Below, piece after piece: positions 53,636-64,000 of a stretch of 64,000 nt of DNA (its first letter is position 1; every line of letters begins with the position of its first letter). The notes under the pieces are model-generated. The model saw nothing but the letters and a program-made list of their open reading frames with translations. It was not told the origin of the DNA and searched no databases. The stretch lies in the NCBI RefSeq assembly GCF_035046505.1, contig NC_089829.1, positions 2,588,001 through 2,652,000 of the forward strand, given 5' to 3'. The translations under genes were made by a program, and so were the position numbers. Origin of the DNA: Tiliqua scincoides. Lineage: Eukaryota > Chordata > Lepidosauria > Squamata > Scincidae.

Positions 53636-54150
53636 CTACATTTGTCTTGGATGTCCCACATTTTGGGGTACCTGGTCCTCTTTTGCAGTTATGAGATCTG
53701 GGCACCCTGGTCCTGTTAGCCCAGGATAGAAAACGTGGCTGCCTCTCCATGAGTGACTGTTACAGGCCCATAGGCAAGATTCTAGAGGTGGGTGGGTGAC
53801 TATTTCAGGGTAGGAAATTATGTCAGGTATATATACTGGTATCCCTCAACACCTGAAGTGGTAAAAGAGGAAGTAAAGAAGAAGAAGAGGAAGATATATA
53901 CTGGTGCGCAAAATTAAAGGATAAGTATGGAGGAACATCAAAGACCCATAAATGCAAGGGTGGGCAAACTGCTGACTTGGGGGGGGGCATTGCCTACCCC
54001 CTCTTGCTACAGATCTGAACTGTTAGCCTTATTAACTCATGTCCCACATTTTGAGGTGCCTCATCCTCTTTTGTGGTTATGACGTCTGGTCACCCTCTCC
54101 TGTGAGCCTGGACTAGAAAACATGGATACTTCTCTATGAGTAACTGTCTT
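53636..54150 (+). repeat. Pair of direct repeats, about 110 bp each
   Basis: 53650-53760 (TCCCACATTTTGGGGTACCT...) and 54042-54150 (TCCCACATTTTGAGGTGCCT...) are similar over GTCCTCTTTTG, GTTATGA and ATGAGT. Origin unknown. Confidence 0.6.
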
Positions 54151-55750
54151 ATTAACTCATGGTTAGTAAGTGGAATGGATGGAATTAAACTGAATGGAAT
54201 TCTTGGTCCACCCAGAAACTTACAATCAAATTTGTGAAGGTGGCATTTGTCCTGTAACCTATTAAATTGTGTTAAAATTTCACCCACAATATTGTTGTGG
54301 TTCTGAATTTGTAACCGAAGTTTATTGGCATATGTATGGGGCTTAGAGGTGTTTGAGAAGACACAGGAGCAGAGGGTTGTTTCTGAATGGGAGGATTTGC
54401 TCACAAATCCTTCTCTACTTCTCTACTCTTTACTTCTCTACTCCTCTCCACCCACTGCTCCAGAACATATTCAAAACACCTAAGGTGGCAGTTCCTCATA
54501 ATCTACTTCAAAATCTGGCTCTTTTAAACACATATCTACAGCCACAAAAGCACCCAGAAATGCCTGTTGTCTGTTTGTTCCATTTTTTAACGAATCACCC
54601 TGGAAGCTGAGCAGCAGTTCCCAAACCATGGGTTTGTCACCCACCAGTGGGGTCATGGCCCAATTTTGGGTGGTCTGTGAAACTGATAGGGTAGATTAGG
54701 CTATGTGCCCCAAGGGTTAAAGAACCTGCTACATGGGAGGGAGGACTGCTGCCCAGTCACCATTATAGCCACAGGGCACAATCCTAACCAGGTCTACTCA
54801 GAAGTAAGTCCTATTTTGTTCAATGGGACTTACTCTCAGGAAAGTGTGGTTAGGATTGCAGCCACAAACGCTTGAGTATCTGGTAAGGTGTAACTTTTTT
54901 TTAGGTTGGTCCCGAAGCTAAAAAGTTTGGGAACCACTGATATAGGCATGCTAGCAACATCACTGTTGGCTATTTTCTAGCCAAAAAACGAGCATAGCCA
55001 CTGTTGCAGCCTCCAGGGTAGCTCTCAGTCCTCACCTGACCTGGGTGCAGATGCCTGCAGGCCTGTGGGGTTGGTACCCTTGCTCCCGGCACTGCTCTCA
55101 ATCCTCACTTGCAGGTTGATGCTGATGTATGGAAGTACCAGGCCAGTCCTGGAGAGTTGGCAATCATTGTGATTCAGCTTAGGGAAGGTGCACCTGCGAG
55201 AGAAGAGGAAATGAAGATAATGAGACCCCTCCCCCCAAAATTAGAGTTTCCAGTAAAGGGGCTTTTGGGGAATCTGATGAGGGAGGTGAGTTCCTGCCAC
55301 CTTCTTTCTCCTCAAGAGCCCAGGTTTCCCTGCATATGAATCTTGCAGGGCACGTTCTGCATGTATCTACACAGAAGTAAGCCCCACTGAGTTCAATGGG
55401 ACTTCCTTCCACATGAGTGTGCGAAGGGCTGCAGCTTTCGTGTCTACTATCAAAAGTATATATATGGTATATGTTGTGTATGAAAGGGTTAACAGCCAGG
55501 GGGTGGGTCCGTAGAACAGCTGAGGAATTAAGAATGATCCCACTACTCAGGAGTCTGGAAATGATTATAGGGAAATTGGGGGGTGGAGTATAGGGATAGT
55601 TAAGTGGGGCTGTTGCCCATGTATTTTGCCCTTTTACTACTGATGCAATAAATGAATTTTATGGACTCCATCTGGTTGGCGGTATTTGACGTTGAACCCA
55701 TGATATCACAGTATATAGCATGCTTATTTCTGCTTATTTTTTATTTCTTG
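54150..55750. other. Intergenic repeats upstream of gene B
   Basis: A diverged hAT-type element (CAGCAGTTCCCAAACCATGG at 54610 to AAGTTTGGGAACCACTG at 54940) contains a P1 palindrome at 54778-54863. Another P1-like piece lies at 55360-55435. An exon could not be supported. Confidence 0.45.
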
Positions 55751-55772
55751 AAGGGCTTTGGCATCTCTCAAA

Positions 55773-55848
55773 ATGCGCCCTCTTGCAGTCTTTCAGAGTG
55801 AATCAAAAGATGTGCAGAAGATACAGGCAATGAAGCCAGACCTTACTG
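55773..55848 (+). CDS. Gene B exon 1: cytoplasmic tail
   Basis: ATG at 55773 (MRPLAVFQSESKDVQKIQAM...) to TTACTG/gtaagt, phase 1. The frame is open upstream to about 55758 without another ATG. The phase fits the membrane exon, but the wide 2.35-kb intron leaves room for another first exon. Confidence 0.6.
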
Positions 55849-58327
55849 GTAAGTCTCTTTCTGTCAAAGAACAAGGAGACATTGGCCTTCCTCTGGGGAA
55901 CTACAACCCTATTTACAGCAGAATCGTGAGCAGCCAGAAATTCCCACATTGCCACAGCTGTGACTATCCTCTAATTTACAGGTCTTTGTTGCTGTTCACA
56001 CCATGGTTAATGCTAGCAAGACTATGCTGTGTTAAGGAAGAATGAGGCAGGTTCTATTCACAGACAATATCCTTAGCTTAGTCCAGGGCTTTTCAAATTG
56101 GGGCATCGTGATACCCCAGCCAGAGAGTCCTGGCCATTTTCCCCGTAAGGGCAGGGGAAGGCAGCAATGCGATCGTCAGGATTGTGTTGCTAAAGAGGCT
56201 GCAGAAACTGGGATATACTCACCAGTCCATGGAACAGCCTCCCAGGGGTGCAGGAAGCCCTGTGCGACCTTCTGCAGGGCTCCCCAGGTCTTAAAGAGTG
56301 AAAGTGCGGCGATCATGCTCAGGAGTGAAGTGCTATCGCTCCACTTTCACTTTTAAAGCTGCAGGGAGCCCTGCAGGTCACACAGGGCTCCCCGCACCTC
56401 CGGGAGGCTGCTGCAGGGACTGGTGAGTACATCCCAGAACCTGCAGCCCCCTTAGCGACACAATCCTGGCAATCATGTCGCTGCCTCCCCCAATGCCCCC
56501 GCAAGAACTTACTGCGGTTCAAACTCTCCTAGTGAGTTTGAAAACCACTGGCTTAGTCTTTTGTCTAAGAGAACACATGTCCCCCCTCCCGCAACTGGTT
56601 CACATCTACAATGAGAAGTGACAACCAGGCTGTAAACTACCCCTTTCCACTGACTCCTGGAATTTTATCTGGTGAGGAAGTCAGCAGAACTTCTCATTCT
56701 TAATACTGGGGTTGACTTAGATGTGATGTGAGGCAGTCTCATCGTCGTTTTCTGGGCATAGAAAGCACCTACAGGAGATGCAGGATTGAAGAACAGCCTT
56801 GGTACAGAGGGAGGGTGGAGCCATTCCCCTCTCCCAGTCCCCTGTGTAATTTTTCCAATGGATATTACCTACCCTTTCTCCACTGCTGTTAGGTGCATTA
56901 GCAGTGGAGGAAAGAAAGGCACGCATTGTAATCCTTGTATGCACCTCTAACATAGGTATAGTGAAGCCACCCAAAATGCTGCTTCCTTTAAACACTGTTT
57001 CATTGCAGCGTGTGATCGACAGCTACTGCAGCCGATGGGAACTGTGTATCGGTCTGGCTAGCACAGACAGTCAGCGCATGTGTCATATCCTCAGTGATGT
57101 CTCCTGTAGTGCTATTTTGGATGGCACTCAGCTTTGCAGGAACATATTCCTGCTTTACCTGAGCTATTGCTGTGCTATGAGAAAATGTTGAGCTGGAAGG
57201 TAGCAATATCAACATATGACTCTTGCTCATATCCTAGAAAACTGGCAAGCTCCTGAAGCACAAGCTCCATGTTCCTTCACCGTACATTTGGCGACAGGGC
57301 TCCCTTACGACAGTCAGGTTTCTTCTCCTTTGGTCAGTGACCCTCTCATGTGTCTCCCTGCCCACCAATGGCCAGAAGCCAAGTATCCATGCAGAACTGA
57401 TGGCCCCATCTGGTATACGCAGAAATGTTCACGTAAGTCTTTGCTGCTGCCGCAATTCAAATAACTTCATTATGGATAGATTAATTGACCTCCTGGTTGG
57501 GCTTTGGGTGTTCAAGCTTGTGTTTTCTGAGCCGAGGCAAATGAAAGGCTTTTTCTGCGGATGCCGTTCACATGACAAGCAAGCAGCATCTGCTGTTTCT
57601 GTGACCAGGTCTTTCCCTTTGATTGGCGACTGTATCTTAGTAGCCAGGAACAAGACACAAGCTGTCTTTGCATATAAAAATTGGGGGCTCTTGTATCCTG
57701 AGCTATCGCCATCTCCTGCAGATGTGCTGGGTCTCTGTTCCAGCAGTTTTGCTTGTGAGGAACAGAGTGTAAGCTGGGACATGTCATGGGAACTGGAGGC
57801 CTCTATGGTTCAGGCCCTTTTGCTACAACAGGCCCCACAAAGTTTCTGAAGTCCTCAGCTCATTATCAGAACAAAAAAAATGACAAAACCTCCACCTTGG
57901 AATTAAGAACTGCTCCCTCCTTGGAGACCTTCTAGCAGGGACTTAAGACCTTTTCATTCAGGATGGCATTCAATAGCTGACAGGATGGACTGGTGTTTTA
58001 ATCAAATGTAATTTTAACTGTTTCCATGTGATCCATCAGGGTTTGTCTTGTTTTTGTAGTTTTAATTGTTTTAAACTATTTTATTTCTGCAGTGTTTTAA
58101 ACTCTGTAAGCCGCCTTGATTGCCCTTAGTGGGAGAAAAGCAGGGTATAAATCCTTTAAATAAATAAAATAATATTAATGAATATATTTTTCTTTTAGGT
58201 AAGAGAGATAGACAGCGTTACCTGATACCATCCTTACTCATAGCTAACCTCTTCCTGCTTGCATTTCTCTTGATCCGTTTCAGTGTTTACTACCATGGTA
58301 AGTTCTTAATTTCCTTCTCCTTTTTTG

Positions 58328-58377
<50 letters not shown>

Positions 58378-61300
58378 ACGAGCACGAGCCCAAGAGACCA
58401 AAATATTTTTCTTGCCTTGGTGTTTCCTTTTGGTCTGCCTCCAAACGGACCTAAATGTGTCCACACAGGGATTTTTCATTTCCCTTAGCCTGCATCTGAT
58501 TAGTCCCTCTGCCTGTGGCTTTTGAATCCTCATTCCCTGCAGTCTCTCCCAGCTTGCCCTGCATATGACCAGTTTAGGAGCTGAGGGCCCAATCCTATTC
58601 AGCTTTCCAGTACCAATGCAGTTGTGCCAATGGAGTATGCTGCATCCTGTGGTGGGGAGGCAGTCATTGAGGCCTCCCCAAGAGGTAAGGGAACATTTGT
58701 CCCCTTACCTCGGGGCTGCACTGAAGCTCAGCTCTAGAAAGTTGAATAGAATTGAGCCCTTAATCTCCTCCTTTGCTCCCCAACTTCAGCTACTACTGGA
58801 AATTGTAGTTGTCCTGCAGTAAAGGATTTGGGGGGGGGGGGGATAGAATGTGTTGCTCCTTCCACTTGCTCCAGAAAGCAAGGTCAGAACATGAAATGTC
58901 TTTCCATGATGCCTTGGGAGGGTAGCCACATCCTAATTAGGGTCCTATCCAGCTCCATGGCAGAGGCTTTTTGACATAGCTCAAACCTAAGCCTGTTTCT
59001 TGGACTGGAGATCAAGAATCACTGCTTGATGTTTGGCATATTTGGCATATCTAATTGAGGAGTTTACACCCACCAGTTCAAATTGAGCCTTTGAAATGCT
59101 GTAGTTCCTCCTCCACAGGAACAGGCTGAAGAAGATAGTGAATAACGTTTCTTGCTTTCTTTTGACATATCTCTAGCTTTGACGCATTTCCCAGGTGTCC
59201 CTTCCTGCCCACAAGGCTGGCATGAGCACATGGGCAGATGCTACTTCTTCTCGAATACGGAAGCCTCCTGGATTTTCAGCCAGAGCAATTGTTCTTCATT
59301 CGGAGGCTCCCTGCTTATGTTTGACACACTGGAAGAAATGGTGAGAGAGCTTAGGATGGTCCTGAGTCTTAGGATGGGTCTGAAGCAAGTGTGTATCATT
59401 GCAAGCAACTGTTGTCTGATCAAAGCCTCAGTTTGGTGTTTTTCATCCAAGATTCCACAGAATCCTTGGGTTCTCCAGAGTTTCTATGACAATTTACAGC
59501 TTCCCACCTCAGGTCTTTCTTACTTGTTGGGTTGTGGGAGCGGGTCAGGGGCTTCTGCAGGATATCATAACATACTACAGGAGTTTCTCCAACAAAAAAA
59601 GGCTTATAAATCCCTGCTGTTGGGCGGTAGGAGCCAACCCATCGCGGGTTATCCTCTTGTGTGTGAGGGAGATGCTGCAGGGTGCATTGCTGGGCTAGAG
59701 CGCTGTTTCATGCTCAGCTAGGAGTGCTTTTCTCATGTGCCTCATTCAGTTCAAGTGCTGTGGCTTTTTCTTTCAGATGCAGTCTTAGCTGCCATTGTCC
59801 TCTTGTAATAGCTTGTGCCTTTTAGAACCTTGTGACTGGATTGTGAAACTGCCCTCAATGACTGTGGGCACTTCAGTTGGCAGAGAATGTGATACCCCTT
59901 CTTGTCACAGTTGGGTTCTGTCGAAGACTTGTTCGATACAATGCCTCTTTTCCCAGGCCCTATTCCCCCTCCTTCAAGAAAGTGCTTTTTTCTTCCCACC
60001 TTTCCAATAAACCACATGGGAAAAGGACCACTTGTATACAGATCCCAGGCTGTTCTGGTGGCTTCTGCACCGATTGGTTTCAGCCTTTTTAAAAATGTTG
60101 CTATAATGCATAAGACTTCACAGTAGTGATAGTAAATGTCACAGCTAATTGCAGTGTGCTGGGATTCCTTTGTCCACTGAATAGCGCAAGGATTAAATTC
60201 AGGTGATGGTGGACTACATGTTGAGGAAATAAGCTTAGTGCGCAGTCTTTGTGTGCCTGCTCAAAACAAAGTCCTGTTGACTTCCGTGGCGCTTAGTTTC
60301 AGGCATAGGACTGCAGCCTTACTGTGTCTAATTTTGACCGTAACCCTCCCAATCTGCAAAGGAAGTGGGAATACTAACCGTATATTGCAACATATAGAAA
60401 TAGTTGCCAGTTTGTTTCCAACTGTGACTCAAGGTACTGATTATTGACTTATTGTCACCATAAAGAGCTTGGGGTCAAAGCACCTGTCTCTGCTAGGTGG
60501 GCCAAGAGGCACCTTGTAAATGGTTCTCTTATACTTGGTAGGGGGAGAGAAGCTGTGGGCACCTCAGCAAGAGTGCCAGTCACCATTTGCTGATGTCCCA
60601 TTTGGGACAGGGAACTTTTTAATCATTTCTTTGCTTTGTTAATTTTTTTGTCAAATGTGGCATATAAATATTTATATGATCGGCAGCCCAATCCTATGCA
60701 TGTCTACTCAGAGGTAAGTCCCGTTAGAGTCAGTGGGGCTTACTTCCAGGAAAGTGTAGATAGGAAGATGTTACACTCCACCCCTCTGCTCTTCCGAGAT
60801 GGATATGTTCTTTAAAATACCTGAAGGGCAACATATGAGTCTGCCTGTTCCATAAGATCTTTAAAGAAGGCTCCCTGAGGGTCCACAACTTGTGGGGACA
60901 TGTAAGAGGGCTTTCTCAGGCGTGGCTGCTTCCTTGTGGAATTCTCTCCCACATGAGGCACAGTGTACCAATGTTTTGGAAGTTACTGAAGGTTTCCTTA
61001 TTTCAGCAGGCTTTCTCCAATCCCCTCTGCTGCCTTTTGTATTTTTATGTTTGCCCTCTTCCTTGTTAGAGTAATGGTTTTTGCTTAAGTTTTTTAGTTT
61101 TGATATTTTGACTTTAAAAAAAATTCTCTTATGAACCTCCTGAGATGCAGTATGAGAAAGGTGAGATCTAACGCATCTTAAATACATAAAATAATGTATT
61201 TTGAAAAAAGAATTTTTTTTTTAAGGACTATATCATAGATACCCAAATCCATCTGTACAATTGGATTGGCCTTCAGAGGGAGGATGTCGAACAGCCCTGG

Positions 61301-61975
61301 CACCTGCCAAATGATTCAGTCTTCAGAGACAGGTGAGTGCTCCTCCGCTTTCTCCAGAACTTCAGAAGGTAACAGATTCGGGATACTGGAGGCCATTTTT
61401 AAAATGTGTTGATATGAAACACTTCCTATATTTTTTTGTCCCGGTTGGGGTTGTGGTGTGGTGATTCTTGGTCAGTTTTTCCTGTTTGGGTAACCAGTTC
61501 CTGATGACAAATCTCAGCTGTTTGATATGCAGCTGATATTTGGGTTACAGAAACTCCCACACATCTTGTTTTTAGGTTTATTTTTTTAATGAAATATACT
61601 GGACATGATGCTTAATTCTGTGTCTAATGTTCAGATTAAAAAATGTGTGGAAATTGCATGTTTAAAAAGTGTAAACACACCCACAGGTAGGCACAAGTTT
61701 GAACTGGGACTGAAACAATCTCTCTGCTGCCTGAGGCAATGGCTTTGCCATCCTCTGCATGTACCAGCCCAGATTCTAGCCTTTCCCAATGAAAGAATCC
61801 CCTCTTTGTTGTAGTTCAAGCTGTGAAATTCCAAACAGACAGAGGCACCTGACACCTGTGCTCTTGTTGCAGCTTCCCCATCACAGGGGAAGGCCGCTGT
61901 GCCTACTTGAACGAAAACGAAGTCAGCTCAACGTGGTGTGACAACAGGCGGTATTGGATCTGTAGAAAACCCTGA
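55773..61975 (+). CDS. Lectin gene B: CLEC2-like type II receptor, five exons, 182 aa
   Basis: Exons 55773-55848, 58199-58297, 59177-59340, 61226-61332 and 61873-61975 total 549 nt with GT/AG borders and agreeing phases. The protein has a tail at 1-32 without tyrosine, a membrane segment at about 33-57 with Arg52 (and Asn42) inside it, and a lectin domain from Cys68 with six canonical cysteines, WIGLQR, QPWHLPN, GRCAYLNENEVSS and WCDNRRYWICRKP. The last block is typical of CLEC2D/CLEC2B-type receptors. There is no separate stem exon. It is the paralog of gene A (identical exon lengths of 107 nt for the fifth-sixth of the domain; near-identical SWIFSQSNCSS block) but has no hemITAM. The membrane arginine could pair with an adaptor such as DAP12/FcR-gamma; that is inference. 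The first exon is less certain than the rest. Confidence 0.87.
56084..56551. mobile_element. hAT MITE, family H2, long palindromic form
   Basis: Ends CAGGGCTTTTCAAATTGGGGC and GAGTTTGAAAACCACTG; both flanks are GCTTAGTC. The two halves are partly inverted copies of each other (GCTGCAGGGAGCCCTGCAGG against CCTGTGCGACCTTCTGCAGG). It lies in intron 1 of gene B. Confidence 0.92.
57885..58178 (+). mobile_element. L2-type LINE 3' end
   Basis: The tail AAGCCGCCTTGATTGCCCTT ... GGTATAAATCC followed by AAATAAATAAA is the usual L2-like 3' end. It is absent from the matching intron of gene A, so it inserted after the duplication. Confidence 0.7.
58199..58297 (+). CDS. Gene B membrane exon
   Basis: Acceptor ttcttttag, donor CCATG/gtaagt, phase 1-1. 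It encodes GKRDRQR then YLIPSLLIANLFLLAFLLIR and FSVYYH. The basic cluster before the segment fits type II topology. Confidence 0.85.
58329..58377 (+). repeat. (GT)n(GA)n compound microsatellite
   Basis: About 15 GT units followed by nine GA units, 30 bp after the donor of the gene B membrane exon. Confidence 0.95.
59177..59340 (+). CDS. Gene B lectin exon 1
   Basis: Acceptor tatctctag, donor GAAATG/gtgaga, phase 1 to 0. It encodes a nine-residue linker, SCPQGWHEHMGRCYFF and ASWIFSQSNCSSFGGSL. A second possible acceptor (tttcccag at 59194) would shift phase and is not favoured. Confidence 0.92.
60870..61200 (+). mobile_element. L2-like LINE 3' fragment
   Basis: The translation CKRAFSGVAASLWNSLPHEA resembles the L2 ORF2 C-terminus, and the 3' end runs to GCATCTTAAATACATAAAAT. 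Diverged. It ends 25 bp before the acceptor of gene B lectin exon 2. Confidence 0.6.
61226..61332 (+). CDS. Gene B lectin exon 2
   Basis: Acceptor after a T-run (ttttttttaag), donor GACAG/gtgagt, phase 0 to 2. It encodes DYIIDTQIHLYNWIGLQR and EQPWHLPNDSVFRD. Confidence 0.93.
61873..61975 (+). CDS. Gene B lectin exon 3 and stop
   Basis: Acceptor cttgttgcag; the carry gives Ser, then FPITGEGRCAYLNENEVSS, TWCDNRRYWICRKP and TGA. It is four residues shorter at the C-terminus than gene A. Confidence 0.95.
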
Positions 61976-62872
61976 AGAAGAAAAAAGACAGTGCAGGTAC
62001 TGAAAGGGGTGGGTGTGCCAGGAACAGCTGAACTGGGCTTGGCGTCTTTTGTGAGCGGGCACTTTCACCAACCTGCTCCATCTGGGAGCCTGGCAAGTTG
62101 TCCATCAGGACCAGAAGAGGGAGTACACCCATGCACGTGTCTATGATATTTTGTATTGTCCTGGTTTTCAATACCTGCAAGCTGCTTTTAGGAGCCAGCG
62201 TTGGCTTGAGATGGGGGACAAATGTAGCTATGGGGAAGGGCCCAGCCTAGAGTGAGTGTGGCGTGAATGGCTTCAATCCAAAGGAAGAAGGTACCAGAGG
62301 ATGGTGGGGCAGGGGGAAGAATGCCGTTTTCCTGCCTTCAAGGGCTCCACCATGGCTAAGGCAAAAGGGACTGAAGTCTGCAAGAGGGGTCAAAAAGTCC
62401 AGCCCTAAACCCAAGAGAAGTTGGGAGACAGGAAGCAGTCGCTTCCCTGCTGTAGAGTCTGAGAGACGGCCCTCTCGCTGCCCTAGTCCTCCCTGGACAG
62501 AATATTTAGGTGTGGTCCTGGGTACCAGGTGGGGGAGGATGGGTGTGGGCTTCATTCCAGCGGAGGCACCTGCTCCTTTGCATTCTGTGCCTGTCGATAT
62601 GGGTCTTCTGTTGCAACAAACATGGACGTGCAGACAGGATGCATAGGAGAGCCAGCTTCACTCTTTGCTGAAGAGTATTGTCTGCAGCCTGCCATCATTG
62701 AACAAATACAGGCTTCAGTTATGAATCAAATTTAACAGAGACACGAATAGGAAATTTGGAGGAATTTGACACAGCTGTCCATTCAGTTCCCTCTCCAAGT
62801 TTTCCTTATGGTCAAATGGGGAATAGCAAGATTCAGTAATATATTTTGAGGTGTCCATGTAGGTGTTCTTTT

Positions 62873-62878
62873 AATAAA
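62873..62878 (+). terminator. Polyadenylation signal of gene B
   Basis: AATAAA about 900 bp after the stop codon, just before an L2 LINE begins; a GT-rich stretch is modest. It is the first clear signal downstream. Confidence 0.6.
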
Positions 62879-62894
62879 ATGAAACTTAATTTTC

Positions 62895-64000
62895 AGGTTG
62901 TCAGCTACAGAATGCAAGGACTGGAAGAGGCTGGTGCTGCTCCATCTTTCCTCTCCAGCTTAGTGGAGCAGTTAACGCTTGGCTGCTGTTGATCTCCCCC
63001 CTCAGCCGTGAAGTCGGTTGAGGAACCTCATTAGCTGCACTTGTCCTCTCTGTTGAGAGCCCCATGCTGTGCATACTGCTGGATGGCAGCACGCCTCCCA
63101 CGCTGGTGCTGACTGCCATAAAGCACCTTCTCATCTGCTCCGTAGCTTCTCCCACCACTCACTGGAGTGGGTAAGTCAGCGAGAGAGATGGGAGGAAATG
63201 GCTGGGGTTGAATGGGCAAGCCATTGGCAGTGCCAGCAGCGCCAGCACCACCATATCCTTTTTGCACCACACTTTGCAGAGAAGGTCAATCAGATTCGGC
63301 ATGACTTAGACGCTGCTGTGGGCATATCTAGTGATGTCCCCGGGGAACCTGTCTATCCTACTATTTGGGATTCTTTTCAGCTTGTAGAGCCTGAGGATGT
63401 GGACAGGATTCTCTGGAGTGTGAGACCTGCTGCTTGCCCGCTCGACCCTTGCCCAGCATGGCAATTAGGGCTGCCCGGGAAGGGCTGGCCGAGTGGACAG
63501 AGAGGGTGGTGAACTCATCTCTGAGGGAGGGGGTGCTCCCGCCTGCCTTGAAGCAGGCGATGGTGCACCCCCTCCTGAAGAAGCCCTCCCTGGATCCCAC
63601 TAATTTAAACAACTTTCGGCCAGTCTCGAATATCCCATTCCTGGGCAAGGTGGTGGCGTCCCAGCTTCAGAGGGTACTGGAGGAAACGAATTATCTGGAC
63701 CCATTCCAATCTGGCTTCAGGCCGGAGTTTGGGATGGAGACTGCCTTGGTCGCCTTGGTGGATGACCTTCACCGGGGAATGGACAGGGGGAGTGCGTCCC
63801 TGTTAGTCCTGCTGGACCTCTCGGCGGCTTTCGACACCATTGACCATGGTGTCCTTCTGGGTTGGCTGGCCGGGTTGGGGCTTGGAGGCACTGTTTTGAA
63901 GTGGTTCCGCTCCTTCCTGGCTGACAGATCACAGAAGGTGGTGCTGGGGGACGCTTGTTTGGCACCCCGACCTCTTAGGTTTGGGGTGCCGCAAGGTTCC
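62895..64000 (+). mobile_element. L2 LINE, reverse transcriptase region, cut by window end
   Basis: The frame KVNQIRHDLDAAVGISSDVP ... PTIWDSFQLVEPEDVDRIL is followed after one frameshift near 63455 by AIRAAREGLAEWTERVVNSS, LKKPSLDPTNLNNFRPVSN, DPFQSGFRPEFG, LVLLDLSAAFDTIDH and FGVPQGS. These are L2 reverse-transcriptase blocks. From 63458 to the window end the frame is open, so the copy may be fairly young. The 5' boundary is approximate. Confidence 0.88.

Noticed and set aside
57001-57190. Frame after ttgcag at 57008 with several cysteines
   Set aside because: It reaches a stop quickly in the phase required and shows no family pattern.
57216-57464. Cysteine-containing frame ending near CAC/gtaagt, a possible extra exon of gene B
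   Set aside because: No lectin or membrane motif, no matching acceptor with the right phase, and the gene A counterpart region has no similar exon.

Overview
The window looks like vertebrate nuclear DNA, most likely from a squamate reptile. The evidence is intron-split genes with GT/AG junctions and a dense mix of CR1, L2, Rex1-like and R4-like LINEs, a 5S-rRNA-derived SINE, many hAT and pogo-like MITEs, a copia-type fossil and LTR fossils. The CR1 copies share a 3' end with a TTCTTATGTTCTTA-type terminus that I know from lizard genomes. Species cannot be told from sequence alone.

Host genes: three C-type-lectin-like type II receptor genes can be rebuilt exon by exon with matching splice phases. 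Gene 1 (+, 6002-25903, six exons, 250 aa) has a short tail, an alanine-rich membrane segment, a glycosylated stem and a divergent lectin domain. Gene A (-, 48414-41758, 216 or 188 aa) and gene B (+, 55773-61975, five exons, 182 aa) are CLEC2-like paralogs arranged head to head. Their introns still align in part. Gene A carries two tandem in-frame exons that each encode a hemITAM-like DGYxxL motif. Gene B has none, but has an arginine inside its membrane segment. Together they look like part of an NK-complex-like lectin cluster.

Layout: 1-2.4 kb no gene recognised; 2.45-3.27 kb CpG island with two CRE sites; 3.4-5.1 kb short repeats and a CR1 tail; 6-26 kb gene 1, whose introns hold an R4-like LINE split by a hAT element, CR1 copies, SINEs and one near-complete CR1 with long ORFs (about 19.6-24.45 kb); 26.7-30.7 kb a hAT shell containing two LTRs in opposite orientation and a gag-like remnant; 31-33.9 kb MITEs and low-complexity sequence; 33.9-39.1 kb a nest of CR1 tail, copia fossil, Rex1-like LINE, pogo/Tigger-like MITE and a 45-bp minisatellite; 39-41.5 kb hAT-type repeats; 41.7-48.4 kb gene A with an LTR fossil in an intron; 48.7-55.7 kb intergenic, with a second GC-rich block and a LINE of uncertain clade; 55.8-62.9 kb gene B; 62.9-64.0 kb an L2 LINE that runs off the end.

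All gene models rest on reading frame, splice consensus, phase agreement and recognisable lectin motifs. No transcript evidence or database search was available.
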